NCBI RefSeq assembly: GCF_023015765.1
Contig: NZ_JALKAL010000009.1
Span: 62,173 to 126,172 of the forward strand
Direction: 5' to 3'
Source: Ornithinimicrobium sp. F0845
GTDB taxonomy: Bacteria > Actinomycetota > Actinomycetes > Actinomycetales > Dermatophilaceae
DNA: 64,000 nt
The notes under the pieces are model-generated. The model was given only the letters and a program-made list of their open reading frames with translations, was not told the origin of the DNA and did no database searches. Below are positions 31,866-41,693 of this stretch, piece after piece. The stretch's first letter is position 1, and each line of letters begins with the position of its first letter. Both the position numbers and the translations under genes were made by a program.

Positions 31866-32684
31866 TCACAACGAACTCGCCTCGTCGGGCGAGAGGTCCT
31901 CCCAGGCCCTCGTCGGGTCCTTCCTGGCCCGACGCCGCTCCATGATGGCCGCGACCCCGATGGCGCCCCAGTAGAGCAGGAAGACGGGTGCTGCCAGGGC
32001 GAGCATCGTCCAGGCGCTGGGGTCCGGTGTGACGAACGCCGCGAAGACGAGGATCAGCATCAGGGCCACCCGCCAGCCGCGGACCATCACGCGCACGGAG
32101 AGGATCCGCAGCTGGTTGAGGCCGACGAGGGCGACCGGCATGAGGAAGGCCAGGCCGAACGCGAGGATGAAGTAGAGGACGAAGTTGAGATAGGTCATCG
32201 CGTCCTGCAGGTTCGCCGCGTCGTCCGGGGTGAACGAGAGCAGGATCGCGACGGTCCGCGGGATCGCCCAGGCCGCCAGCGCCGCCCCGGCCAGGAAGAG
32301 CGGGACGCCGGCCAGGAAGTAGGCCAGCGCGATACGCCGCTCCTGCTTGGTCAGGCCCGGCAGCAGGAACGCCCAGATCTGCCAGATCCACACCGGGCTG
32401 GACAGCACGATCCCGACGAAGATCGCGACCTTCAGCTGCACGGAGAACGGTTGGGTGATGCTGGCGCCGAAGTTGATGTTGACGATCTCGCGGCCCTCGG
32501 AGTCGCGGACGTCACGCAGTGGCTGGATCAGGAGGTTGATGAGCTCCTCGTAGAAGTACCAGCCGACGATGCTGGCGATGAGGACGCCGAGGACGGCCAG
32601 CAGCACCCGGTTGCGCAGCTCCCGGAAGTGGTCCGCGAGGGACATCCGTCCCTCGGGGTCACGGGGACGGCGACGAAGTGCCAC
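31866..32684 (-). CDS. tatC: Sec-independent translocase subunit TatC
   Basis: The protein has 272 residues with six membrane helices. TatC signatures: SLADHFRELRNRVLLAV at the N-terminus (signal-peptide binding, with the conserved Glu), FKVAIF-like VQLKVAIFVGIVLSSPVWIWQIWAFLLPGL, and AFGLAFLMPVAL. With TatA it exports folded proteins with twin-arginine signals. GTG start 32684, 20 nt after tatA. Confidence 0.96.
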   Translation of the reverse strand: MALRRRPRDPEGRMSLADHFRELRNRVLLAVLGVLIASIVGWYFYEELINLLIQPLRDVRDSEGREIVNINFGASITQPFSVQLKVAIFVGIVLSSPVWIWQIWAFLLPGLTKQERRIALAYFLAGVPLFLAGAALAAWAIPRTVAILLSFTPDDAANLQDAMTYLNFVLYFILAFGLAFLMPVALVGLNQLRILSVRVMVRGWRVALMLILVFAAFVTPDPSAWTMLALAAPVFLLYWGAIGVAAIMERRRARKDPTRAWEDLSPDEASSL

Positions 32685-32704
32685 TGCTGACGCTGCGGGT
32701 CGGC

Positions 32705-33061
32705 TCAGCCGCGGGTGTCGTCACGGCGCGAGTCGTCCGCCGGCACGTCCTCACCGCGCAACCCGTCACGGAACTCGTCGCGCACCGACGCGCCGTGGTC
32801 CTTGACCCCCTCGGCGGTGTCGCGCGCCCGGTCGCCCAGGTCGGCCGCGCGGTCCCGGAGGCCGCCGCTCTCGCCGTCGGCGCGCTCGCCCCGGACGGTG
32901 TCCTGGCTGGCGGCGCTCGGCCCCTTCATCTGGTCGACCTCGGACTTGAAAATCCGCATCGACTGCCCGAGGCTGCGCGCCATGTTGGGCAGGCTCTTCC
33001 ACCCGAACAGGATGATGAGCGCAATCACCAGGACGATGATGTGCCAGGGCTGTGGCCGCAT
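32705..33061 (-). CDS. tatA: Sec-independent translocase subunit TatA
   Basis: The protein has 118 residues. A single N-terminal helix (WHIIVLVIALIILFGWKSLP) leads into the amphipathic helix with the FG hinge and NMARSLGQSMRIFKSEVDQM, then a long charged tail of 65 residues. It forms the Tat pore with TatC. The ATG at 33061 lies 59 nt after pafC. Confidence 0.95.
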   Translation of the reverse strand: MRPQPWHIIVLVIALIILFGWKSLPNMARSLGQSMRIFKSEVDQMKGPSAASQDTVRGERADGESGGLRDRAADLGDRARDTAEGVKDHGASVRDEFRDGLRGEDVPADDSRRDDTRG

Positions 33062-33120
33062 GCGGAACCTCTCTCACGGGACGCTGACCACACGACCGTG
33101 CGGCCCGCTTGAACGTGGCG

Positions 33121-34086
33121 TCAGTGTACTCCGTAAGCCTGAAGCGCCCGGTCCGCTCCGGAGCGGATCTCCTCGGCGAGCTCTGGCGGGCTGACCACCG
33201 TGGCACCGCCCCCCAGGCGCCACACCAGACGCCGCACCCACGTGGGGTCAGCGGCACGGAGCGTGACGCGCTGGGAGCCGTCCTCACCTCGCTCCACGCC
33301 CTCGACCGGGAAGTTCTCCGAGACCCAGGTCGCCCCGGGTGCCAGCTCCAGCTCGACGAGCACGTCCCCCGGCGAGGCGCTGAAGGCGCTGGCACCGGTG
33401 TCCCGCGGTCGGGCGCCGGCCGGAGGTGTGCCGTCCACGTCAAGGATCGTGAGGTCCTCGATCCGGTCGAGCCGGAAGCGCCGCACGTCCACGGCCCGGT
33501 GGCACCACCCCTCCAGGTACCAGCGGCCCTCCAGGGAGACGACGCGCATCGGGTCCACGTCGCGCTCAGTGGTCTCGTCACGGGTTGGGTTGTAGTGCCG
33601 GAGGTGGAGGCGGTTGGGCCCGGCCAGGGCCTCGCGGATCTGCTCCAGCCGCTGCTGCTCGACCTCGCCGACCTCGAGGCTCACGCTCACCTGCGCGGCC
33701 CGCCGGCTCTCGGCACCCGCGGCGTCCTCGAGCTTGGCCAGGGCCCGCTCGATGGCGTCCTTGGCGCCGACCCCCGGGGTTGCGGCCAGGGCCCGCAGCG
33801 CCACGATGAGCGCGAGTGCCTCGTCGCGCCCGAGTCGCAGGGGCCGGGCGATCTCATCGGCGTTGCCGACGTGCACCCGTCCGCCCTCCCAGCTGGCCTC
33901 GATGAGGTCACCCGGGTAGTGCCCCGGCGTGCCGCAGACGAAGAGCAGCTGCAGGTCCTCCACGAACTGCTCCTGGTTCACGCCGAGCTCCCGGGCGGCC
34001 TCGGCGATGTCGATGCCCTGGCGGTTCATCAGCCACGGCACCATCGTCAGCAGCCGGCCGAGCCGCTGCGTCGCAGTCTCCGCCAT
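33121..34086 (-). CDS. pafC: WYL-domain transcriptional regulator PafC
   Basis: The protein has 321 residues. An N-terminal winged helix (QRLGRLLTMVPWLMNRQGIDIAEAARELGV) is followed by the WYL domain (VSLEGRWYLEGWCHRAVDVRRFRLDRIEDLTIL) and a WCX domain at the C-terminus. With PafB it forms the PafBC activator of the LexA-independent DNA-damage response in mycobacteria. Its ATG at 34086 overlaps the pafB stop by one base (TGATG). Confidence 0.93.
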   Translation of the reverse strand: MAETATQRLGRLLTMVPWLMNRQGIDIAEAARELGVNQEQFVEDLQLLFVCGTPGHYPGDLIEASWEGGRVHVGNADEIARPLRLGRDEALALIVALRALAATPGVGAKDAIERALAKLEDAAGAESRRAAQVSVSLEVGEVEQQRLEQIREALAGPNRLHLRHYNPTRDETTERDVDPMRVVSLEGRWYLEGWCHRAVDVRRFRLDRIEDLTILDVDGTPPAGARPRDTGASAFSASPGDVLVELELAPGATWVSENFPVEGVERGEDGSQRVTLRAADPTWVRRLVWRLGGGATVVSPPELAEEIRSGADRALQAYGVH

Positions 34087-35135
34087 CACGCCCCACCCCC
34101 AATTTTTGTAGTGGTTTTGCTGGCGTCTCCCGCATTTTCGTAGTGGTTTTGCTGGCCGTGGCCGTCCCGGACCTCGGTGAGCGCGCGCACCACGGCTGAC
34201 ACCAGACCCTCGGGCTCCAGCGCCACGGCGTCCGGACCCAGGCTGGCGACCTCCTCGGCCAGCGCCCACAGGGAGCCGACGCGCACCTCGATGACGTCCC
34301 ACCCGTTCGGTCCGCGCTCCTTCTGGAGGTCGCCCCGACGCCGGATCTGCTGCCCGCTGCCCATCCGCAGGGCCACCCGGGCGACGTGCTCTCCACCCTC
34401 GCCGGTGGCGGTGGCGGTGATCATCGCCCGCGGCTCGTGCTCCTCGGGCACCTCGTAGGCACCCGGCTTCCCGGTCGCGCGGACCTCACCCTCGACACGG
34501 TCCAGCCGGAACACCCGGGGGGCGTCCCGGTCCAGGTCGTAACCGGTGAGGTACCACCGGCCGTGCCAGGCGGTCAGCGCCCACGGCTGCAGGTGCCGCT
34601 CGGCCGGCCCGTCCGGCGCACCCCCGCGGTAGCGGAAGGCCACCTCGCGCCGGGCCAGGACCGCGTCACGGGCCGCGTCGAACGCCGGTTCTGTGGTGTG
34701 CAGCAAGGGCTCCACCCCGGCGACCGACCCCACGTCCCGCGTCAGCCCGGACGCCTCGAGCTTGCGCAGGGCCTGAGCCGCCGGGCCGGCCAGGCTCGCC
34801 TGCGACCAGGCACGGGACGCCACGCCGATGACCGCCAGCTCGTCCGGCTCGAAGGAGATCTCCGGGAGGGCGTACTCACGCCGGTCGATGCGATAGCCGG
34901 TCTCGTCGTCGAAGAGCGGGTCGACGACCTCGGTGCGCAACGGGATCCCCAGGTCACGCAGCTCATCCTTGTCCCGTTCGAACATGCGGTCGAAGGCCTC
35001 GTCCGAGCTCGCGGCATACTGCGGCACCGCGGTGCGGATGCGGCTCTTGCTCATCGGCTGCCGGGTGTAGAGCAGGGCGATCACCAGGTTGAGCAGCCGC
35101 TCGGTCTTGGCTGCGGCGGGACTGGGACGGACCAT
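34086..35135 (-). CDS. pafB: WYL-domain transcriptional regulator PafB
   Basis: The protein has 349 residues. An N-terminal HTH (KTERLLNLVIALLYTRQPMSKSRIRTAV) is followed by a WYL domain (LTAWHGRWYLTGYDLDRDAPRVFRLDRVEGEV) and WCX region. It is the partner of PafC. The last 25 residues (including GQQNHYENAG and KTTTKIGG) are encoded by an A-rich 23-bp direct repeat and are not typical of PafB, so they may be by-products of a DNA site. Confidence 0.93.
   Translation of the reverse strand: MVRPSPAAAKTERLLNLVIALLYTRQPMSKSRIRTAVPQYAASSDEAFDRMFERDKDELRDLGIPLRTEVVDPLFDDETGYRIDRREYALPEISFEPDELAVIGVASRAWSQASLAGPAAQALRKLEASGLTRDVGSVAGVEPLLHTTEPAFDAARDAVLARREVAFRYRGGAPDGPAERHLQPWALTAWHGRWYLTGYDLDRDAPRVFRLDRVEGEVRATGKPGAYEVPEEHEPRAMITATATGEGGEHVARVALRMGSGQQIRRRGDLQKERGPNGWDVIEVRVGSLWALAEEVASLGPDAVALEPEGLVSAVVRALTEVRDGHGQQNHYENAGDASKTTTKIGGGA
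34102..34156 (-). promoter_or_regulatory. 32-nt spaced A-rich direct repeats at the pafB/pafC junction
   Basis: Two 23-nt copies (34102-34124 and 34134-34156) match at 22 positions. On the minus strand each contains CCAGCAAAACCACTAC followed by an A-tract. The copies start 32 nt apart and end 15 nt upstream of pafC. Base composition is far from the gene's average. Confidence 0.65.
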
Positions 35136-35184
35136 GGGGGCGACGCTACCTGACCGCCAGGGCCGCTCGTGCGCGGCGCGACCG

Positions 35185-36366
35185 TCAGAGCAGGCTCGCC
35201 GCGTGCCGTCCGGCGGCGGCCGCGGCGAGGAAGGCCGCAGGGTCCTGGGCTAGACCCCGCCCCATGGTGGACAACCGCACCGGAGCGTGGTCCAGCACCT
35301 CGTCGAGCCCCTCCAGATCGATGTCGTGCCGCACCAGGTGAGGCCCCGCCGCGCACAGTTCCTCGGCCTGCCGCGCCACCTGGTGCGCCAGCGCGGGGTC
35401 GATGCCCGGGTGCCCCTCGAGCACGGGGACAGGCAGGTCGGCGGGGCGGCTCAGGACCCGGGAGTATGCCGTGCGGCTGTGGTGGGAGATCCCGCGGTGC
35501 CTCTCCCTGGGGTCGGCTCCCGAGACGCGCAGGGCGGCGACGCCGACGCCGCCCAGCACCGCCGCTGCGTTGAGGGCCTCACCCGCCGAGACCCCGGAGA
35601 AGCCCCACGTGGTGCCGGTGCCCAGGTTGCCCGGGCCCTGCGTGACCACCACGACGTCCGCGTTCACCACGTGGCGCGCCGCAAGCAGCCCCGAGTAGGT
35701 GTTGACCGCCTCGAGGTCACCGCCGTAGGCCTGGCCACAGCTCACCACGGCCGTCAGCCACTCGCTCTCCCGCAGCAGGGCACAGGTGCGGGAGAAGGTC
35801 GCGGGCAGCGCCCCACCGTCGGTCATCAGGTAGGCCGCACGCGCTCGCGGGGCGCGCTCCCGCAGACCCGCGAGGACAGCGGGCAGACTGGAGTGCAGAT
35901 CCGCCACGACGACCGGCGTGCCGGCCAGCTCCCCCGCCTCGGCCAGGAGCGCGTGGTGCGGGCTGTCCTGCTCGTCCACGCCGAAGACCATGGTCTGCAG
36001 GGGGGTGTAGCGCGCCTTGACCAGGTGGCCCACTCCGGCGGGGTCAGCCGCGTCCAGGCGGTCGGCGGGCAACCGGTCGGGCAGCGCCACGACCATGGCC
36101 ACTCCCCCGGTGCCCAGCTCGTTGTCCAGCGCGTTGGTGTTGAGCAGCACCCGGTCCCCGACCCGCGGCTCACCGGTCACCGAGACATAGGCCAGGGCCC
36201 GGACAATGGGGCGCGGCGGCACCTCACCGACGCCGCCGGGTGTCCCGATCTCGCCCAGTCCTGAACGGTGGGGGCTAGCCGGTGGTCCGAGCCGCACCTC
36301 GACCTCGACGGCGTCGCCCCAGCGGGCGCGCTCGCCCACGACCTCACCCTCGCGCCACCGAATCAC
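35185..36366 (-). CDS. DUF3866 family protein
   Basis: The protein has 393 residues. It matches the DUF3866 proteins that sit near pafBC in actinobacteria. Recognisable stretches are VRALAYVSVTGEPRVGDRVLLNTNALD, GYGGVAMVVALP-like GTGGVAMVVALP, YTPLQTMVFGVDEQDSPHH and VVTQGPGNLGTGTTWGFSGVSAGEALNA. The biochemical role is unknown. It is cytoplasmic by composition. Confidence 0.85.
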   Translation of the reverse strand: MIRWREGEVVGERARWGDAVEVEVRLGPPASPHRSGLGEIGTPGGVGEVPPRPIVRALAYVSVTGEPRVGDRVLLNTNALDNELGTGGVAMVVALPDRLPADRLDAADPAGVGHLVKARYTPLQTMVFGVDEQDSPHHALLAEAGELAGTPVVVADLHSSLPAVLAGLRERAPRARAAYLMTDGGALPATFSRTCALLRESEWLTAVVSCGQAYGGDLEAVNTYSGLLAARHVVNADVVVVTQGPGNLGTGTTWGFSGVSAGEALNAAAVLGGVGVAALRVSGADPRERHRGISHHSRTAYSRVLSRPADLPVPVLEGHPGIDPALAHQVARQAEELCAAGPHLVRHDIDLEGLDEVLDHAPVRLSTMGRGLAQDPAAFLAAAAAGRHAASLL

Positions 36367-36401
36367 GCCACGACCTTAGTGGTCGGGTCGGATGCAACCC
36401 C

Positions 36402-36899
36402 TCAGAATGGCCGACTCGGGGCCAGGGGAGGCTCGCTGCTCTGCCGCTGCAGGGTGGACCGGGGGTTGATGACGAGTCCGGTCAGCCACACCCCGATCAG
36501 TGCCGCGCCCACCAACCGGACCAGGTGCACGACCTGGATCATCAGCGCGATCAGACTCTCCGGCGCACGGTCCGGCACGGCAGACAGGACTGGCCCGGAC
36601 ATCGTGACGATCTCGAGCAACGTCATCAGCACCACGAGGCCGATCCCCGACCACAGGAAGACCGACCGGTTGTCGCGCAGCGGCGGACGGCCGGTCACCG
36701 CCTGGATCACGCCGAGAACGATCATCGTCACGCCCGTCGTGACGCAGGCGGTGCCGACCACCGGCACGAGGGCGACGAGGTAGACGAGCACGCGCAGCTG
36801 GTCGGCCTGCATCTCGAGCAACTGGCGGAAGGCCCACATCTCCAGCAGGAGGCCCCCGACCGCCAGCGCGGCCCCCGCGATCGCAACTCGGCGTCCCAT
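36402..36899 (-). CDS. four-helix membrane protein, function unknown
   Basis: The protein has 165 residues with four hydrophobic segments at about 8-27, 42-68, 80-105 and 120-145. The ATG at 36899 was chosen because upstream in-frame codons look non-coding. I do not recognise the family. It is in line with the FKBP genes upstream and DUF3866 downstream. Confidence 0.65.
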   Translation of the reverse strand: MGRRVAIAGAALAVGGLLLEMWAFRQLLEMQADQLRVLVYLVALVPVVGTACVTTGVTMIVLGVIQAVTGRPPLRDNRSVFLWSGIGLVVLMTLLEIVTMSGPVLSAVPDRAPESLIALMIQVVHLVRLVGAALIGVWLTGLVINPRSTLQRQSSEPPLAPSRPF

Positions 36900-36974
36900 G
36901 AACGGACCATAGCGAGGATCCCTCCCGGGTGCGACCAACTGAGGGGCCAGCATGCTCGGCGGGAGGGAGAGAAA

Positions 36975-37014
36975 GAGGCCCCGGGCCGGTGCGGTCGCAC
37001 CGACCCGGGGCCTC
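36975..37014. terminator. hairpin after the FKBP gene
   Basis: An inverted repeat with arms GAGGCCCCGGG and CCCGGGGCCTC encloses a second CGGTGCG/CGCACCG stem. It lies 23 nt beyond the FKBP stop and ends the upstream proteasome/FKBP unit. Confidence 0.85.
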
Positions 37015-37036
37015 CCGGGACATCAGTGGGGGCGCC

Positions 37037-37414
37037 TCAGCGCACGCCCTCGAGGTCGACGACGAAGATCAGGGTCTCGCCGCCCTTGATGGCGCCGCCG
37101 GCGCCGCGGTCGCCGTAGCCCAGGTGCGGCGGGATAGTGATCTTGCGACGACCACCGACCTTCATACCGAGCAGACCCTGGTCCCAGCCCTGGATGACCT
37201 GGCCGACACCGACCTGGAAGTCCAGCGGGGCGCCGCGGTTCCACGAGGCGTCGAACTCCTCGCCGGTGGACCAGGCCACGCCGACGTAGTGGGCGGAGAC
37301 GATCTTGCCGGGGGTGGCCTCGGCGCCGTCACCGATCTCGAGGTCCTCGATGACCAGGTCGGCCGGCGGCGTGTCGCCGGGGAACTCGATCTCGGGCTTG
37401 GTCTTGTCGCTCAT
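37037..37414 (-). CDS. FKBP-type peptidyl-prolyl isomerase (cytoplasmic)
   Basis: The protein has 125 residues with a single FKBP domain and no signal peptide. The active-site strands read SAHYVGVAWSTGEEFDASW, FQVGVGQVIQGWDQGLLGMKVGGRR, IPPHLGYGDRGAGG and IKGGETLIFVVDLEGV. It catalyses cis-trans isomerisation of prolyl bonds. It lies 74 nt after the lipoprotein FKBP gene, a pair commonly placed next to pafA in actinobacteria. Confidence 0.95.
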   Translation of the reverse strand: MSDKTKPEIEFPGDTPPADLVIEDLEIGDGAEATPGKIVSAHYVGVAWSTGEEFDASWNRGAPLDFQVGVGQVIQGWDQGLLGMKVGGRRKITIPPHLGYGDRGAGGAIKGGETLIFVVDLEGVR

Positions 37415-37488
37415 CAGGTGCCTTCCTGTGGATGGAGTATGCGGGTGGGTCAGGTCAGGTGCGGGACCAGGCCCCTGCTGGACCGGGC

Positions 37489-38493
37489 CTACTGCGCGGC
37501 CAGGATGTCGACGACGAAGACGAGGGTCTCCTCCTGCAGCTCGTGACCCTCGCTGGCGCCGTAGCCCATGTCCGGCGGGATGACGAGGAGGACGCGGCTG
37601 CCGACGGTCTGGCCCACCAGGCCCTCGTCCCAACCGGCGATGACCTGGCCCGCGCCGATCACGGTCTCGAAGGCGCCACGGCCCTCCTGCAGCGAGGTGT
37701 CGAACTGTGTGCCGTCCGACCACTTCACACCGGTGTACTGCATGCGGACCTGCTGGCCGGACTGGATCTCCTTGCCCTCACCCTTGATGAGCGGCTGGGC
37801 GACCAGCTCGGCGGGGGGCTCCTCCCCCTCGGGGATGGTGATCGTGGCCGGCGAGGTGCCGTCGGCCTCGACGGTCGGCAGGCCCTCGACGGGCTCCACC
37901 GCCTCGCCCTCGGCCTGGGTCAGCGGGGTGGTGGCGCCGACGACCTCGACGTAGAAGATGACGGTGTCGTTCGGGCCGATGCCGAGTTGGGCGTTGCCCT
38001 GCGCGCCGAAGCCGTCCTCGGGGGACATCGCGATGATGAACGACTGACCGGGCTTGGTGCCCTCCAGGCTGTTCAGGAAGCCAGGCAGCAGGTTGGGGTT
38101 CGCCAGCGACATGCTGACGGTCTCGTCGGTCGGGAACGTGGAGAGGATCTCCTCCCCGGTCGTGCCGTTGACCGCGAGGTAGCGGAGCTCGACGTCCTGC
38201 TCGGCCGTGGCCGCCTCGCCCTCACCGGGCTCGATCTCCTGGATGGAGGTCTCCGCCACCACGAGCGGGGTGGTCCCCAGCTCGAGTGCGGGCACCGTGG
38301 TGCCGTCGACGTCGGCCTCGGTGAGGGTCACGTCCTCGGCGCTCCCGGTCGGGGCCATCGAGGTGGCCGCCGCGTCATCACCCGGGCTGGTCGTCGAGTT
38401 CGCCTCGTCGGAGCCGGAGTCGTCGCCGCAGGCGGAGAGGAGGATCAGGGGTGCCACGGCAAGGCCGAGCAGCCGGAACTTGGGAGAGCGCAC
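37489..38493 (-). CDS. FKBP-type prolyl isomerase lipoprotein with two FKBP-like domains
   Basis: The protein has 334 residues. A signal peptide ends in a lipobox (LILLSAC, Cys22), then comes an acidic Ser/Thr linker. The first FKBP-like domain (about 85-195) is divergent. The second (about 225-334) is canonical: MQYTGVKWSDGTQFDTSL, IGAGQVIAGWDEGLVGQTVGSR, IPPDMGYGASEGHELQEETLVFVVDIL. It is anchored outside the membrane and probably helps folding of exported proteins. GTG start 38493. Confidence 0.92.
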   Translation of the reverse strand: MRSPKFRLLGLAVAPLILLSACGDDSGSDEANSTTSPGDDAAATSMAPTGSAEDVTLTEADVDGTTVPALELGTTPLVVAETSIQEIEPGEGEAATAEQDVELRYLAVNGTTGEEILSTFPTDETVSMSLANPNLLPGFLNSLEGTKPGQSFIIAMSPEDGFGAQGNAQLGIGPNDTVIFYVEVVGATTPLTQAEGEAVEPVEGLPTVEADGTSPATITIPEGEEPPAELVAQPLIKGEGKEIQSGQQVRMQYTGVKWSDGTQFDTSLQEGRGAFETVIGAGQVIAGWDEGLVGQTVGSRVLLVIPPDMGYGASEGHELQEETLVFVVDILAAQ

Positions 38494-38650
38494 GCGCCAT
38501 CCTTGTCTGGGAGAGGTGTAGGACTGGCCAAGGGTAACCCGCTGACCCTGGGTCTTCGCTGAGTGCCGCCGGAGGATCTGCCCTGAGCCTGCCGATCGTG
38601 CCGATGTCGGACGTCTCGGTCTATGTCGGGTGCCGTCCTCGGAGGGTGAC

Positions 38651-40027
38651 CTAGCGTCCCCGCTCCATCGAGGCGATCAGCTCGTCGATGCGGGTGTCCT
38701 GGCTGACGAACGGGTCCTTGCACAGCACCGTCCGCTGCGTGGAGTCGTTGAGCTTGAGGTGGACCCAGTCGACGCTGAAGTCACGGTGGTGCTCCTGGGC
38801 GACCCGCACGAAGTCACCGCGCAGCTTGGCGCGCGTCGTCTGCGGTGGTGTGTGGCCCGCCGCGGCGATCCGCTCCGGCGTCACGACCTCGGTGGCTCCG
38901 CCCCGGCGCGACACGATGTTGAACAGGCCGCGCGTCGGGTGGATGTCGTGCCAGGCGAGGTCGAGCTGCTGCAGCCGGGGGTCGGCCATCGACAGACCGG
39001 ACCGGTCGGCGTACCGCTGCAGGGTGCGCCACTTGAGCACCCAGTCGATCTCGTTCTCGACCAGCGACAGGTCCCGCCCCTCGAACGCCTTGAGCGTGCG
39101 CTCCCACAGGTCCAGCACCTGGCGGTAGGGCTCCTGCTGCGCCAAGCCGGTCGTCTCGGCGTGCAGCCGCGCGCGGTGGAGATACTCCGCCTGCATCTGG
39201 GTGGCGGTGATCCGCCGCCCGTCCGCCAGGGAGATCGTATGCCGTGAGGTCAGGTCACGACTCACCTCACGGATGGCGCTGATCGGGCTGAGCAGGGTGA
39301 AGTCCGGGAACCGCACCCCGGCCTCGATCGCCTTGAGCACCAGGTCGGTCGCGGCGACCTTCAGCAGCGTCGTCGTCTGGGACATCGTCGAGTCGCCCAC
39401 GATGACGTGTAGTCGCCGGAACCGCTCGGCGTCGGCGTGCGGCTCGTCGCGGGTGTTGATGATGGGCCGGGAGCGCGTCGTGGCCGAGCTCAGCCCGTCC
39501 CAGATGTGGTCGGCGCGTTGACTGATCTGGTAGGTCGCCTGACCCCCGGAGACGTTGAGCCGACCGGCGCCGCTGATCACCTGGCGGGTGATGAGGAAGG
39601 GGATCAGGGTGTCGGTGATCCGGCTGAGCTCGCCCCGTCGTCCGATCAGGTAGTTCTCGTGGCAGCCGTAGGAGTTGCCGCGCGAGTCGACGTTGTTCTT
39701 GAGCACGTAGACCCTGGCCTCGATCCCCTCCTCGGCCATCCTCGCCTCGGCGTCCAGCGCCAAGTCGTGCAGGATCGCCTCGCCGGACTTGTCGTGGGCG
39801 ACGAGGTCGAGGAGGTCGTCGCACTCGGCCGTGGCGTACTCCGGGTGGGAGCCGACGTCGAGGTAGAGCCGGGCACCGTTGCGCAGGAAGACGTTGCTCG
39901 ACCGCCCCCAGCTGACGACCTTGCGGAACAGGTAGCGGGCGACCTCGTCGGGCGCCAGGCGCCGCTCCCCCGGGAAGGCACAGGTCACCCCGAACTCGGT
40001 CTCGATCCCGAAGATCCGCCGGTCCAC
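38651..40027 (-). CDS. pafA: Pup-protein ligase PafA
   Basis: The protein has 458 residues, normal for PafA (about 452). It joins the C-terminal Glu of deamidated Pup to lysines of target proteins using ATP. Signatures: [14 protein letters not shown] with the catalytic-site Glu, [44 protein letters not shown], and [31 protein letters not shown] 40027 is 2 nt after the prcA stop, so they are co-transcribed. Confidence 0.96.
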   Translation of the reverse strand: MDRRIFGIETEFGVTCAFPGERRLAPDEVARYLFRKVVSWGRSSNVFLRNGARLYLDVGSHPEYATAECDDLLDLVAHDKSGEAILHDLALDAEARMAEEGIEARVYVLKNNVDSRGNSYGCHENYLIGRRGELSRITDTLIPFLITRQVISGAGRLNVSGGQATYQISQRADHIWDGLSSATTRSRPIINTRDEPHADAERFRRLHVIVGDSTMSQTTTLLKVAATDLVLKAIEAGVRFPDFTLLSPISAIREVSRDLTSRHTISLADGRRITATQMQAEYLHRARLHAETTGLAQQEPYRQVLDLWERTLKAFEGRDLSLVENEIDWVLKWRTLQRYADRSGLSMADPRLQQLDLAWHDIHPTRGLFNIVSRRGGATEVVTPERIAAAGHTPPQTTRAKLRGDFVRVAQEHHRDFSVDWVHLKLNDSTQRTVLCKDPFVSQDTRIDELIASMERGR

Positions 40028-40029
40028 GG

Positions 40030-40869
40030 CTAGTCCTCGCGCTGGGTCTGGGGGTTGCTGGACGCGGCGGGGTCGCCCGGGCCGTCCGCTGTGGTCGCCC
40101 CGTCGGGATCGTGCTCGGTCAGGGTGTCGTGCAGACCGGGTCGGGAGTCGTCGCGGGTCGGCACGTCCTGCGTCGCGCCCCGCCCGTCGAGCAGGGCATC
40201 GAGCAGCGGGCCCCCGACGCGCCGGAAGGTGCGGCGTTGCCGTCGGCGGTCGAGCACGGCCACCTCGAGGTCTCCCGCCGCGAGCTCCCGATGCTCCTCG
40301 CCGTTGCCCCCCAGGAGCTCGACGGCCAGGCGCAGCACGTCGGCCAGCGGGAGCGCCGGCGTCCACCGCTCGCGCAGCGCGGTGGCGATCGGCTCGCTGG
40401 CGCCGCCCATCACGACGAACCCGCGCTCCTCGGTGACGGAGCCGTCGTAGGTCAGCCGGTAGATCTGGTCGTCGTCCTGCCCGCCGCCCACCTGGGCCAC
40501 GGCGATCTCGACCTCGTAGGGCTTGGACTCCTGGGTGAAGATCGCGCCCAGGGTCTGGGTGTAGGCGTTGGCCAGTCCGCGCGCCGTGACGTCGCTGCGG
40601 TCGTAGGAGTAGCCGCGCATGTCGGCGTAACGGATGCCGGCAACACGGAGGTTCTCGAACTCGTTGTACTTCCCCGCGCCGGCGAAGCCGATCCGGTCAT
40701 AGAGCTCGGACACCTTGTGCAGGGTGCGGGACGGGTTCTCCGCGACGAAGGCGATGCCGGTGGCATAGCTGGCGACGATGACCGAGCGCCCCCGGGCGAT
40801 CCCCTTGCGTGCGAAGTCCGCCCGGTCCTTCATCAGCTGCTCGGGCGAGACATACATCGGCATCGTCAT
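40030..40869 (-). CDS. prcA: 20S proteasome alpha subunit
   Basis: The protein has 279 residues. It forms the outer rings of the 20S core. Features include the N-terminal gating part ([25 protein letters not shown]), no catalytic Thr, [31 protein letters not shown], and a long acidic disordered C-terminal tail of about 60 residues. The start overlaps the prcB stop by 4 nt (ATGA). Confidence 0.96.
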   Translation of the reverse strand: MTMPMYVSPEQLMKDRADFARKGIARGRSVIVASYATGIAFVAENPSRTLHKVSELYDRIGFAGAGKYNEFENLRVAGIRYADMRGYSYDRSDVTARGLANAYTQTLGAIFTQESKPYEVEIAVAQVGGGQDDDQIYRLTYDGSVTEERGFVVMGGASEPIATALRERWTPALPLADVLRLAVELLGGNGEEHRELAAGDLEVAVLDRRRQRRTFRRVGGPLLDALLDGRGATQDVPTRDDSRPGLHDTLTEHDPDGATTADGPGDPAASSNPQTQRED

Positions 40870-41693
40870 CGGGCACCTCCGGGGTTGCCGCGGCGGGACT
40901 GGACGACCTCGGTGGCCAGGGCCTCGAGCTGCTCGTCGTCGACGAAGCGCACCCCGTCGACGCTCACCACGGCACAGGTGGGCCAGATGCTGCGGCTCAG
41001 GTCAGGCCCGCCGGTGGCGGAGTCGTCGTCCGCGGCGTCGTAGAGCGCCTCGACGGCCACGTGGAGGGCCCGGTCCTCGGTCAGGTCCTCCTGCCACAGC
41101 TTCTTGAGCGCGCCGCGCGCGAAGAGCGACCCCGAGCCGACGCTGTGGTGCCGCTGCTCCTCGTAGCACCCGCCGGTGACGTCGTAGGAGAAAATGCGCC
41201 CGACCCGCTGGTCCAGGTCGTAGCCGGCGAACACGGGGAGCACCGAGAGACCGCGCATCGCGTTGGGCAGGTTGCCCCGGATCATCGCGCCCAACCGGTT
41301 GGCCTTGCCCTCCAGGGAGAGCAGCGTGCCCTCGATCTTCTCGTAGTGCTCGAGCTCGACCTGGAAGAGCTTGACGATCTCGATGGCCGTGCCGGCCGTG
41401 CCGGCGATCCCGACCGCCGAGTAGTCGTCGGCGGCGAAGACCTTCTCGATGTCACGGTTGGCGATGAAGGTGCCCATCGTGGCCCGGCGGTCGCCCGCGA
41501 CGAGGACGCCACCGCGGAAGGTCAGCGTGACGATCGTCGTGCCGTGCGGTGCGTCCACCTGCCCGTCCGAGCCGCGTCCGGCGCCGCTCCCGGGCAGCAG
41601 CTCGGGAGCCCGCATACGGAGGAACTCGGTGAACGAGCTGCCGCGCGGGGCCAGGAACTCCGGCGGGAGAGCCCGCCCGTGCTCTGCGTTCAC
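40866..41693 (-). CDS. prcB: 20S proteasome beta subunit
   Basis: The protein has 275 residues. A propeptide of 51 residues precedes the catalytic Thr52 in [13 protein letters not shown], exposed by self-cleavage. GDRRATMG, then [25 protein letters not shown] with the active Lys region, and [15 protein letters not shown] are standard. The GTG start at 41693 overlaps the pup stop (GTGA). Confidence 0.96.
   Translation of the reverse strand: MNAEHGRALPPEFLAPRGSSFTEFLRMRAPELLPGSGAGRGSDGQVDAPHGTTIVTLTFRGGVLVAGDRRATMGTFIANRDIEKVFAADDYSAVGIAGTAGTAIEIVKLFQVELEHYEKIEGTLLSLEGKANRLGAMIRGNLPNAMRGLSVLPVFAGYDLDQRVGRIFSYDVTGGCYEEQRHHSVGSGSLFARGALKKLWQEDLTEDRALHVAVEALYDAADDDSATGGPDLSRSIWPTCAVVSVDGVRFVDDEQLEALATEVVQSRRGNPGGAR

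Noticed and set aside
34086-34160. CRISPR-like repeats because of 23-bp repeats with 32-nt period
   Set aside because: Only two copies with a 9-nt spacer, within a coding region and no cas genes.
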